A stretch of DNA of 40,059 nucleotides from Flavobacteriales bacterium. GTDB taxonomy: Bacteria > Bacteroidota > Bacteroidia > Flavobacteriales_E > Vicingaceae. The stretch lies in NCBI GenBank assembly GCA_002706365.1, contig PALM01000035.1, positions 1 to 40,059 on the forward strand. The letters are read 5' to 3'. The position numbers and the translations under genes were made by a program. Position 1 is the first letter of the stretch. Every line of letters starts with the position of its first letter. Under the pieces are notes generated by a model. That model was given only the letters and a program-made list of their open reading frames with translations. It made no database searches and was not told the origin of the DNA. Below, one piece after another: positions 18,193 through 26,114 of the stretch.

Positions 18193-19509
18193 ATGAATCA
18201 AGAAGACAAAAACGACTACAAAAAAGGCAGTTTAAGTTTGGTTGGTTCTGTCGCCTTAGGCACAGGAGTAATGATTGGAGCAGGAATCTTTGCTCTTTTA
18301 GGCCAGGTTGCCGAGCTTTCAGGCACGTGGTTTCCATACATTTTCTTAATAGGAGCATTAATTTCAGCATTCAGCGCATATTCCTACATAAAAGTTTCCA
18401 ATGCGTACCCTTCAGCAGGTGGCATTGCCATGATTCTTCAAAAAGCTTACGGCAAATCAACTATTACCGCCTCCGCTGCTTTGCTCATGGCCTTGTCAAT
18501 GGTGATTAACGAAAGCCTGGTAGCCAGGACTTTTGGATCATATACACTTCAGCTTTTCGATATAGAAAATGAAGCAGTCTGGGTTCCCATTCTTGGAGTT
18601 GCCCTTTTATTAGCGGCTTTTGTAATCAATATTTCTGGAAACAAGTTGATTGGAAGGTCGGCTCAAATAATGTCATTCATAAAAATCGCAGGGATTGTAA
18701 TATTTGCTCTAGGTGCACTTTGGGCGGTTGACTTCTCAATAGATGGACTAATTCCTGGTTCATCTGAAAATACAGAGTATTCAGTAGCTAGTTTTATTGG
18801 AGCCATAGCACTATCTATTCTCGCCTATAAGGGTTTTACTACAATAACAAACAGCGGTGATGAGATTACTGAGCCAAAGAAAAATGTAGGCCGATCTATT
18901 ATTATTTCATTGCTGATTTGCACAGTGGTGTACTTTTTAGTGGCTTATGCGGTAAACTCAAGTCTTACCATTTCCGAAATAATAAAAGCGAAAGACTACT
19001 CACTGGCAGAAGCGGCAAAACCTGCCTTTGGCGATTTAGGATTATACTTCACAGTTGGCATTGCAATAGTGGCGACCATTTCAGGTGTAATTGCCAGCAT
19101 CTTCGCTGTTTCAAGGATGACGGCCATGCTCACGGAGATGAATCTGATTCCTCATAGCCATTTAGGAATGTCTGGTAGGATTCAAAAACACATGCTTGTC
19201 TATATAGCGGCAATTGCTATTCTCCTGACTGTTTTTTTCGACCTCTCCAGAATAGCTTCCATGGGTGCTATTTTTTACCTCGTCATGGATATAGCCATCC
19301 ATTGGGGTGTATTTCGGAACTTGAGAAAGGATGTAAATGCCAAAGGCTATATCCTTATATCGGCCTTGCTTCTAGACCTTATAGTTTTATCTGGTTTTCT
19401 CTTTGTAAAGGGAAAATCTGACCCTTTTATCATCATTGTATCTGTCGGGGCCATTATCTTGGTTACAATCGGAGAAAAATGGTTTCTAAACGCTAACAAA
19501 AAATCTTAA
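18193..19509 (+). CDS. APC-superfamily amino-acid/polyamine permease
   Basis: A 438-residue transporter with about 12 membrane helices. The APC signature is in TM1 (GTGVMIGAGIFALLGQVAELSG), with a TM6-type segment SFIGAIALSILAYKGFTTITNSGDEITEPKKN that is a hallmark of the family. The substrate is unknown. It lies within the copper operon, 1 bp after the CusC-like gene and 5 bp before copB, so it is co-transcribed. It might move a metal-complexing or thiol amino acid, but this is a guess from context. Confidence 0.9.
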   Translation: MNQEDKNDYKKGSLSLVGSVALGTGVMIGAGIFALLGQVAELSGTWFPYIFLIGALISAFSAYSYIKVSNAYPSAGGIAMILQKAYGKSTITASAALLMALSMVINESLVARTFGSYTLQLFDIENEAVWVPILGVALLLAAFVINISGNKLIGRSAQIMSFIKIAGIVIFALGALWAVDFSIDGLIPGSSENTEYSVASFIGAIALSILAYKGFTTITNSGDEITEPKKNVGRSIIISLLICTVVYFLVAYAVNSSLTISEIIKAKDYSLAEAAKPAFGDLGLYFTVGIAIVATISGVIASIFAVSRMTAMLTEMNLIPHSHLGMSGRIQKHMLVYIAAIAILLTVFFDLSRIASMGAIFYLVMDIAIHWGVFRNLRKDVNAKGYILISALLLDLIVLSGFLFVKGKSDPFIIIVSVGAIILVTIGEKWFLNANKKS

Positions 19510-19514
19510 AAACT

Positions 19515-21536
19515 ATGGAACACGATCATAAACAGCACGAACACTCAAATGATAATCGTGATTCGCATGGCGGTCATCATGATCACCATGCCCACATGAT
19601 AGAAGACTTCAAAAAGCGCTTTTATATCAATACTGCACTCTCCGTACCTGTTTTGACCTTTTCTGAAATGATTCAAGGCATATTGGGGTTTTCAATCAGT
19701 TTTCCAGGCATGGGCTATGTAGCAGCGGCTCTAGCAACATTCATTTTCATTTATGGTGGCTGGCCATTCCTTAAAGGATTAAAGGATGAACTTTCTCAAG
19801 GCGGTCCTGGAATGATGACCCTAATAGCCATTGCCATAACCGTAGCATGGGCTTACAGCACGGCAGTAGTATTCGGGCTGGAAGGTAAAGTGTTCTATTG
19901 GGAGCTAGTCACGCTTATTGACATTATGCTTTTAGGACACTGGCTAGAGATGCGTTCCATTATGGGAGCATCAAAAGCGTTGGAAAAATTAGCTGAATTG
20001 ATGCCTTCAGAAGCTCACAAAATAGACGGTGACAATATTCATGACGTGAAAATAAGTGACATCAAAAAAGGTGATCTGATCCTGATTAAGCCAGGAGAAA
20101 AAGTGCCTGCTGATGGTAAGGTTGTAGAAGGAGATAGCGAACTAAACGAAAGTGCCTTAACAGGAGAAAGCAAGCCCGTTCAGAAATCTAAAGGTGATGA
20201 AGTAATCGGTGGGGCCATCAATGGAGATGGAAGCCTAAAAGTTGAAGTTAAATCATCTGGTGAAGATAGCTACCTGAACAAGGTTATCAAACTGGTAGAA
20301 GAAGCTCAGCAAACCAAATCCAAAACGCAGAATTTGGCCGATAAAGCAGCAGGATGGTTAGCATATATTGCCATAGGTGTGGGTGTAATCACCTTTATTG
20401 CGTGGGCTTTCTTCAGCTCACAGGGAATGGACTTTGCACTTGAGCGTATGGTAACGGTGATGATCATTACTTGTCCCCATGCTTTGGGATTGGCTGTTCC
20501 CTTGGTGGTATCTATTTCTACTGCGCTATCGGCCAAGAATGGATTGTTGATCAGAAACCGAACAGCTTTTGAAAACAGCCGCAAAATAACGGCTATCGTA
20601 TTTGATAAAACAGGAACACTGACGGAAGGAAGTTTCGGAGTAAACCGAGTAGTCTCACTAGCCGATAAATCAGAAGATGATTTGCTTTCAAAAGCGGCTG
20701 CCATCGAGCAAAGTTCAGAGCATCCCATTGCCAAGGGTATTGTTAAGGAAGCTAAAAGCCGTGACCTCAAACTACCTTCAATTTCCGATTTCGGTTCCAC
20801 GAAGGGAAAAGGCGTAAGTGCAAAAATTGAAGGAATCACTTTTCAAATAGTAAGTCCTGGATACCTGAAAGAAGAAGGAATAGATCTCCCGAATGAAGCC
20901 AACTCAGACAAGCCTGAAACTGTGGTGTTCATTCTCAAAGAAGGCAACTTGATAGGTTTCATCGCATTGGCTGATCAAATTAGAAAAGAAAGTAAATCCG
21001 CTATTGAAACGCTTAAAGAAAAAGGCATAAAAGTATTAATGGCTACTGGCGATAATGAACAAACCGCCAAAGCAGTAGCGGAAGAACTAAAGCTCGATGG
21101 TTACTACAGCCAGGTACTTCCTCATGAAAAGTCTGAACTGATTGAGAAGCTTCAAAACCAAGGTGAGTTTGTCGCCATGACTGGCGATGGAGTAAACGAT
21201 GCACCTGCCTTAGCCAAAGCAGATATAGGTATTGCCGTGGGGTCAGGTACAGATGTAGCCGCAGAAACAGCCGACATCATTCTTACCGAAAGCAGCCCAT
21301 CCGACATAGCTACTTTGATTCTGTTCGGAAGAGCAACCTATAAAAAAATGGTTCAGAACCTCGTTTGGGCAACTGGCTATAATATAGTGGCTATTCCACT
21401 TGCAGCGGGAGTTCTATTCTATCAAGGCATTATGATCAATCCCGCCTTAGGTGCCGCTCTCATGAGTTTAAGCACCATTATTTGTGCCGCCAATGCGCAG
21501 CTTCTGAGATTGAAATTTAAAAAAGACTTACAATGA
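19515..21536 (+). CDS. copB: CopB-type P1B ATPase with CPH motif
   Basis: A 673-residue heavy-metal ATPase. It lacks an HMA domain; instead the N-terminus is very His-rich (about residues 2–27, HEHSNDNRDSHGGHHDHHAH). The transmembrane metal motif is CPH (Cys320-Pro-His), with YN and MSLST in the following helices. These mark the P1B-3 group, linked to Cu(II)/Cu(I) or Ag export. Catalytic motifs are TGES, DKTGT (Asp364), SEHPIA and GDGVNDAPA. It overlaps the next gene by four bases and complements CopA. Confidence 0.94.
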   Translation: MEHDHKQHEHSNDNRDSHGGHHDHHAHMIEDFKKRFYINTALSVPVLTFSEMIQGILGFSISFPGMGYVAAALATFIFIYGGWPFLKGLKDELSQGGPGMMTLIAIAITVAWAYSTAVVFGLEGKVFYWELVTLIDIMLLGHWLEMRSIMGASKALEKLAELMPSEAHKIDGDNIHDVKISDIKKGDLILIKPGEKVPADGKVVEGDSELNESALTGESKPVQKSKGDEVIGGAINGDGSLKVEVKSSGEDSYLNKVIKLVEEAQQTKSKTQNLADKAAGWLAYIAIGVGVITFIAWAFFSSQGMDFALERMVTVMIITCPHALGLAVPLVVSISTALSAKNGLLIRNRTAFENSRKITAIVFDKTGTLTEGSFGVNRVVSLADKSEDDLLSKAAAIEQSSEHPIAKGIVKEAKSRDLKLPSISDFGSTKGKGVSAKIEGITFQIVSPGYLKEEGIDLPNEANSDKPETVVFILKEGNLIGFIALADQIRKESKSAIETLKEKGIKVLMATGDNEQTAKAVAEELKLDGYYSQVLPHEKSELIEKLQNQGEFVAMTGDGVNDAPALAKADIGIAVGSGTDVAAETADIILTESSPSDIATLILFGRATYKKMVQNLVWATGYNIVAIPLAAGVLFYQGIMINPALGAALMSLSTIICAANAQLLRLKFKKDLQ

Positions 21537-23314
21537 AACAGTTGAATAAAACTACCCTAATAACAGCATTTAGTACACTTGTGGTAGGTATCTTAATGGG
21601 CTGGCTGATATTCGGTCGCACTAATACAAAGGCTAATACCGAACATGATAAGGTTATTGCTGAAGATGCCGAAACCATCTGGACCTGTTCGATGCATCCG
21701 CAAATCAGACAGGGCGAGCCAGGTGATTGCCCGATCTGTGGAATGGACTTAATACCGCTGGAGTCAGACCCAAACGAAGAATTAGACCCCATGGCAGTAA
21801 GTATGTCTCCCACAGCCATGCAGTTAGCGCAGGTTCAAACCCTCAATGTAGGCAAAGGAAATGTCACAAAATTCATTCAACTGAATGGCAAAGTGCAGGA
21901 AGATGAACGATTACTGCATACACAATCTTCCCATGTATCAGGTCGTATCGAAGAACTAACTGTAACGTTTACAGGAGATTTTGTTTCAAAGGGTCAGATC
22001 ATTGCAAGGCTTTATTCGCCCGAATTAGTGACAGCTCAGGAAGAACTTCTCGAAGCGCAAAAAATTGCCACGACACAGCCTGCTCTATTCAATGCAGCCA
22101 AGCAAAAATTAAAGAAGTGGAAGCTCACTGATAAGCAAATAGATCAGGTGCTGACTTCAGGTCAGGCTATTGAGTCATTTCCTATTCTTGCGGATGTATC
22201 CGGATATGTTACTGAAAAAATGGTCAACCTTGGAGACTACGTCAGTCAAGGAGAACCCATATATCAAATAGCAGATTTATCAAAAGTCTGGGTATTGTTT
22301 GATGTGTATGAGACAGACATGGGTTTTATAAACAAAGGGGATGAAGTCGAATACACCATCCAATCAATACCAGGTAAAACATTCAGTGGTACAATCAGCT
22401 ACATCGACCCTGTTATAGATCCCAAAACAAGAGTGGCCAAAGCAAGAGTAGAACGAAGCAATACCGACTTATTGCTAAAGCCTGAAATGTTCGTCAGTGG
22501 AACCGTAGAAGCAAGTACTTCAACAAGGAAGCCATCATTAATGGTTCCAAAATCAGCCGTTATGTGGACAGGCACTCGTTCTGTTGTTTACCTCATGCAA
22601 ACCAGCGCACAAGGCGTTAGTTTTATGATGCGTGAAATTACGCTAGGTCCTGAATTAGGGGATAGTTACGTTATTGAGTCAGGCCTTGAAGCAGGGGAAG
22701 AAATTGCAGTTCACGGCACATTCAGCATTGATGCAGCGGCACAATTAGCAGGTAAACCAAGCATGATGAACCCGGAAGGTGGAGTAGCTATGACGGGGCA
22801 CAACCATGGGGGAAATACCAATTCAAATATGGAAACAATGCCTGTTTCATCTAAGAAAACAACAATATCAGAGAATGCCAAAAAGTATTTACAACCACTT
22901 TTTGACAACTACTTCAAATTGAAGATTGCGTTGGCAAGTGATGATTTTGAAGATGCTAAAGCATCGGGAGTAGCTATGAACAACTCCTTAGGAAAAATTG
23001 ATATGAACCTTTTTAAAGGAGATGCACACTCTTTATGGATGCAACAATCCACTGCATTAAAACCTAGTTTACAGCATATTGAACATCTCAGTGACATCAA
23101 AGCCATTAGAGGAAAGTTCATCAGCATATCCAATTTAATGATTGCAATAGCAGAATCTTTTGACCCATTATCCACTGCTATTTATATTCAGAATTGCCCT
23201 ATGGCAGACTCTAACAAAGGAGCAGATTGGTTGAGTCTGGATAAAGAAATTCAAAATCCATATTTCGGAGAGTCAATGCTTTCTTGTGGCGAAAACACCA
23301 AAACAATAAAATGA
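21533..23314 (+). CDS. CusB-like efflux adaptor with heavy-metal-binding and DUF3347 domains
   Basis: A 593-residue periplasmic adaptor built from extra modules. It has an N-terminal anchor (about 8–26) and a heavy-metal-binding domain at about 50–76 (CSMHPQ and CPICGMDLIPL). The HlyD/CusB adaptor core (about 80–400) comes next, then a Gly/Asn/His linker (TGHNHGGNTNSN). A C-terminal DUF3347 domain (about 440–590) carries CPMADSNKGADWLSLDKEI and NPYFGESMLSCG. It delivers Cu/Ag from the periplasm to the CusA-like pump. It is separated from cusA by two genes but in the same transcript, with ATGA overlaps on both sides. Confidence 0.93.
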   Translation: MKQLNKTTLITAFSTLVVGILMGWLIFGRTNTKANTEHDKVIAEDAETIWTCSMHPQIRQGEPGDCPICGMDLIPLESDPNEELDPMAVSMSPTAMQLAQVQTLNVGKGNVTKFIQLNGKVQEDERLLHTQSSHVSGRIEELTVTFTGDFVSKGQIIARLYSPELVTAQEELLEAQKIATTQPALFNAAKQKLKKWKLTDKQIDQVLTSGQAIESFPILADVSGYVTEKMVNLGDYVSQGEPIYQIADLSKVWVLFDVYETDMGFINKGDEVEYTIQSIPGKTFSGTISYIDPVIDPKTRVAKARVERSNTDLLLKPEMFVSGTVEASTSTRKPSLMVPKSAVMWTGTRSVVYLMQTSAQGVSFMMREITLGPELGDSYVIESGLEAGEEIAVHGTFSIDAAAQLAGKPSMMNPEGGVAMTGHNHGGNTNSNMETMPVSSKKTTISENAKKYLQPLFDNYFKLKIALASDDFEDAKASGVAMNNSLGKIDMNLFKGDAHSLWMQQSTALKPSLQHIEHLSDIKAIRGKFISISNLMIAIAESFDPLSTAIYIQNCPMADSNKGADWLSLDKEIQNPYFGESMLSCGENTKTIK

Positions 23315-23442
23315 AAGAGTGTTGCAAAATCGGAGACAATGCACCTCCCTCAAAATTTAATAAATGGGCTTCCAGAATAATATGGGGTATCATATCCTTC
23401 ATCGTTCTTGGCTTATCACTAATTCAAATGTTTAACTTCTAA
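23311..23442 (+). CDS. 43-residue Cys-Cys single-helix membrane peptide
   Basis: A tiny gene whose ATG overlaps the stop of the CusB-like gene (ATGA, 23311–23314) and which ends 11 bp before the next lipoprotein gene. The peptide starts MKECCKIGDNAPPSKF, with a vicinal Cys pair, followed by one hydrophobic helix (about residues 25–41, IWGIISFIVLGLSLIQM). Coupled start and clean membrane topology support a real protein. Cys-Cys next to the membrane in a copper operon suggests metal or thiol chemistry (inference). No family is recognised. Confidence 0.7.
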   Translation: MKECCKIGDNAPPSKFNKWASRIIWGIISFIVLGLSLIQMFNF

Positions 23443-23453
23443 ATTTTAATACA

Positions 23454-24071
23454 ATGAAAAAATCAAATTCAACTTTAACTCTCGCCTTAGTAGCAGGTAT
23501 CTCATTTTCTTTAATTGCATGTGCCAATAAAAAATCTACCGATCATGAAAATGGAAATGCTGTCCATGATCATAGTGCCATGAATCATAAAGCAGAGGAT
23601 GAAATGTCAGCTGGTTCAGTTATGGAAATTAGCGAAAACAAATCCATTTCTCAATTGATCGATCAATACCTCGCAATTAAAAATGCCTTGGTACAAGACG
23701 ATTCAAAAGCTGCTGCAAGTGAAGGTCAAAAACTTGCAGAAGAGGCTTCAAGTATAGACGTTAACACTTTTGAAGCATCCAAGCAGCCCGAGATTAAGGA
23801 AATATTGGAAGTAGTAAAAGAACATGGCGAACACATTGCTAAAAGCGAAATAGCTCATCAACGTGAGCATTTTGAAGGCATGGCAAAAGATTTCATGGAC
23901 TTGCTTGCAATCACAGGAACGGACAGAACACTTTATCAGCAGTATTGCCCAATGTACAACAAAAATAAGGGAGGGTATTGGTTGAGTGACTCTCAAGAAA
24001 TCAAAAATCCATTATTTGGCAGTAAAATGCTGACTTGTGGTTCGGTGAAAGAAACCATTTCAATGAAATGA
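23454..24071 (+). CDS. DUF3347 lipoprotein, putative periplasmic copper-binding protein
   Basis: A 205-residue lipoprotein with lipobox LIAC, then a His/Met-rich linker (VHDHSAMNHKAEDEM) and a helical DUF3347 domain ending in YCPMYNKNKGGYWLS and NPLFGSKMLTCGSV. The Cys-Pro-Met and Met-x-x-Cys pairs and the helix histidines are candidate metal ligands. The domain is homologous to the C-terminus of the CusB-like protein and to the lipoprotein at 25227. A periplasmic copper buffer that hands metal to the pump is likely but not proven. Confidence 0.85.
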   Translation: MKKSNSTLTLALVAGISFSLIACANKKSTDHENGNAVHDHSAMNHKAEDEMSAGSVMEISENKSISQLIDQYLAIKNALVQDDSKAAASEGQKLAEEASSIDVNTFEASKQPEIKEILEVVKEHGEHIAKSEIAHQREHFEGMAKDFMDLLAITGTDRTLYQQYCPMYNKNKGGYWLSDSQEIKNPLFGSKMLTCGSVKETISMK

Positions 24072-24526
24072 AAAAATGGCTTAAATTATCTCTATGGATA
24101 GTTTTAATTGTGTTGGTGGGGATTCAATTTGTCCCCGTCCAACGCAATGAAATAGAACCAGTTACCAATGCTGATTTTATTGAGCATTACGAGTCTCCAG
24201 TTGTCATTGGCAATATTATCCGAGCATCCTGTTATGATTGCCATAGCAACCAAACCAAATACCCATGGTACAGTAATGTTCAACCTATAGGCTTTCTTTT
24301 ACAGAATCATATTTCAGAAGGAAAATCTGTATTAAACCTATCTGAATATGGCCTTCTATCAAATCGTATGAAACGAGCAAAACTAAAATCAATTCTAAGT
24401 CAAATTGATGACGATAAAATGCCAATACCATCCTATCCATTGCTTCATTCGGAAGCCAAACTGGATTCGCCAAAAAAAACTCTTTTGGTTAATTACTTTG
24501 ATTCATTGTTAAAAATCAATAAATAA
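24068..24526 (+). CDS. c-type haem-binding-domain protein
   Basis: A 152-residue protein with an N-terminal signal anchor (LSLWIVLIVLVGIQFVPV). A CxxCH haem attachment motif, CYDCHSNQTKYPWY, lies at about residues 55–68, typical of the Bacteroidota haem-binding domain family (PF14376-like). A distal Met (KMPIPSY) could be the sixth ligand. The start 24068 overlaps the DUF3347 stop (ATGA); an upstream ATG at 24035 lies inside that gene. It may couple periplasmic redox chemistry, such as Cu(I)/Cu(II), to the resistance system (inference). Confidence 0.87.
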   Translation: MKKWLKLSLWIVLIVLVGIQFVPVQRNEIEPVTNADFIEHYESPVVIGNIIRASCYDCHSNQTKYPWYSNVQPIGFLLQNHISEGKSVLNLSEYGLLSNRMKRAKLKSILSQIDDDKMPIPSYPLLHSEAKLDSPKKTLLVNYFDSLLKINK

Positions 24527-24602
24527 GCCATAAAAAAAATTGGCTAATGTATTAATGATAATAAATAATGAATGCGGATGTTTGGCAAAAGAAATTAACT
24601 AA

Positions 24603-25139
24603 ATGATGAAGTTTTTTAAAGCATTTATGACTAAATCGGGTGGAAGCTTTCTGATGCTTGGTTTGGTTCTGTTCATTTACTCAGTTTTAATGAAGTTTCA
24701 CGATCATGCTGCACCTTGGTACTTTATTCTAATCCTCGTTTTTGCCTTGTTTAAAATGCTTTTTTTTAATTACTATACCTTAAAGAATTTGCAAGCCGAA
24801 ATAAATCACTCATCTAATCTTGGAGAGGTGCTTCTTGTATTTGGGATACTTGTATTATTAATTAGCTTTTCCTTTGCTACAGATTTTTCCTGCCTTTCTT
24901 ACTTTGATAATGAATCATTTGTTGGGGTTAATCATTCAAGCAAAACCTCATATTGGTTGAGGCTCTTTGACTAATTTTATTTGAGTGTCGTGACCTTCAC
25001 TTCTTTGGGGTTTGGAGATATTGTGCCTGTTTCTCCAATTGCAAAATTGCTCATCATAATGGAAGTAGTCCAGAGTTTTTTGTTAATCATATTCGGGTTA
25101 ACGAACCTTAGGCCTAAAAACACCTTAAAGAGGCGTTAG
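24603..25139 (+). pseudogene. two-TM potassium-channel gene interrupted by one in-frame stop
   Basis: Reading frame 24603–25139 encodes a K+-channel-like protein of 178 codons. The first 123 residues contain three or so hydrophobic segments and end ...WLRLFD. Then comes TAA (24972–24974), and the same frame continues FYLSVVTFTSLGFGDIVP, the pore helix and selectivity filter (GFGD). A last helix (LLIIMEVVQSFLLIIFGL) follows, then TAG at 25137. Family members read FDA-x-YFSVVTFTTLGFGD here, so exactly one codon is a stop and no base is missing. It is either a recent nonsense mutation or a sequencing error. Confidence 0.85.
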
Positions 25140-25226
25140 AATAGGGCAATGCTTGAAAAATTCGCTCTTGAACGTATTGTAAATTGAAGAGATCAGCCCT
25201 AAAGTTGATCGGGAAAACGAAGCACA

Positions 25227-25784
25227 ATGAAATCGACAATTCAAAAATTCAACACAAAAACAAACAACACGATGATGAGAAAATTTCTCTCACTACTTGT
25301 ATACTTCGGGCTAACGTCCATTCTTTATTCTTGCGGTAATTCTCACAAAAGTGATGAGAAAAATAGAACAGATCAATCCGCTAATTATGATGTTCCAGCT
25401 TCTGGCGTTCTTGATAACTATATTAGGCTTAAAGATGCACTCGTTCAATCTGATGCTTCATTAGCTGCTAAAGCTGCAGGAAGACTTATATTTAGCATTC
25501 CTGATGGTCAAGATGAACTAATGAAAAAAATACGCTTTGATGCTCAGCATATAGCTGATACAGAAAACGTAGATCACCAAAGAGACCACTTCAATACCCT
25601 TTCAGACAACATTTATGCGTGGGTAAAAGAATCTAATGTAAATGATCAAAAGCTATATAAGCAGTTTTGTCCGATGGCATTCAACAACGAAGGTGCCTAT
25701 TGGCTCAGTGCCGAGAAAGAAGTAAACAATCCCTATTTTGGTAATAAAATGTTGCATTGTGGAAGTGTAAAGGAAGAATTGTAA
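25227..25784 (+). CDS. DUF3347 lipoprotein, third copy in the block
   Basis: A lipoprotein of 185 residues (170 if translation starts at the ATG 25272–25275, which gives the better signal peptide MRKFLSLLVYFGL and lipobox LYSC). The DUF3347 core is clear: LDNYIRLKDALVQSD, DHQRDHF, FCPMAFNNEGAYWLSAEKEV and NPYFGNKMLHCGSV. It is closely similar to the protein at 23454 and to the CusB-like C-terminus. It lacks the His/Met-rich linker of the 23454 copy. It is the last gene of the copper block, and hairpin E4 follows 12 bp after its stop. Confidence 0.83.
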   Translation: MKSTIQKFNTKTNNTMMRKFLSLLVYFGLTSILYSCGNSHKSDEKNRTDQSANYDVPASGVLDNYIRLKDALVQSDASLAAKAAGRLIFSIPDGQDELMKKIRFDAQHIADTENVDHQRDHFNTLSDNIYAWVKESNVNDQKLYKQFCPMAFNNEGAYWLSAEKEVNNPYFGNKMLHCGSVKEEL

Positions 25785-25795
25785 GCCAACACAGA

Positions 25796-25860
25796 AGTCA
25801 CACACATTGGCTGGCCGCTCAATGCTAGCCGCAAACCAAAGCCAGCCAAAGAGTGTGACT
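25796..25860 (+). repeat. covarying hairpin element E4 (ACAT/AAGA type)
   Basis: Outer stem AGTCACAC (25796–25803) pairs perfectly with GTGTGACT (25853–25860). Inner stem TGGCTGGC (25808–25815) pairs with GCCAGCCA (25841–25848). ACAT (25804–25807) stands opposite AAGA (25849–25852). The loop is 25 nt. The 5' flank GCCAACACAGA resembles the loop motif of E2 and E3. It follows the last gene of the copper block just as E2 follows the RND pump. Confidence 0.8.
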
Positions 25861-25982
25861 ACCCTGCCCGAAAAAAAGAAATTTTCAAAAATGCCTACCC
25901 GCGACTAACAAGAACACAACAATAAAATGGCAAGACAAATATGGTCTTAACCCACTTAAAATGTGAATAAAATAAAACACGA

Positions 25983-26114
25983 TGCCCCAACAAGGTATAA
26001 AAAACATAGGGCAGATAAAGGTTTCAGTGAGATTAGCACTTTTAATAATCATTCTGCTTGACTGACAGGAAAGTGGTTCCAAAAGCCCTACGATTTTTTA
26101 TACAGACCGTAATG
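25983..26114. repeat. attC-like junction palindrome a3
   Basis: The left arm TGCCCCAAC (25983–25991) then GGTATAAAAAACATAGGGC is matched by the right arm GCCCTACGATTTTTTATACA (26085–26104), ending GACCGTAATG. The middle is about 70 nt. The left edge complements the start of the 17-kb unit at 9040. The right edge (GT at 26109–26110) opens the MepB unit. No gene lies in 25785–26111. Confidence 0.68.

Larger units (their letters stand above)
9040..25991 (+). mobile_element. 17-kb cassette-like unit carrying the copper resistance block
   Basis: The start GTTGGGGCA (9040–9048) and end TGCCCCAAC (25983–25991) are exact 9-bp reverse complements 17 kb apart, each at the edge of a palindromic junction. 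Inside lie hairpin E3 (9239–9302), the whole metal gene block 9318–25784 and hairpin E4 (25796–25860). The organisation repeats that of the unit 98–8923. The terminal match is observed; mobility is inferred. No recombinase gene is present in the unit. Confidence 0.6.

Noticed and set aside
26058-26111. TTG at 26058 as the MepB start
   Set aside because: It lies in the right arm of the junction palindrome; the ATG at 26112 is just inside the unit and gives the normal domain length.
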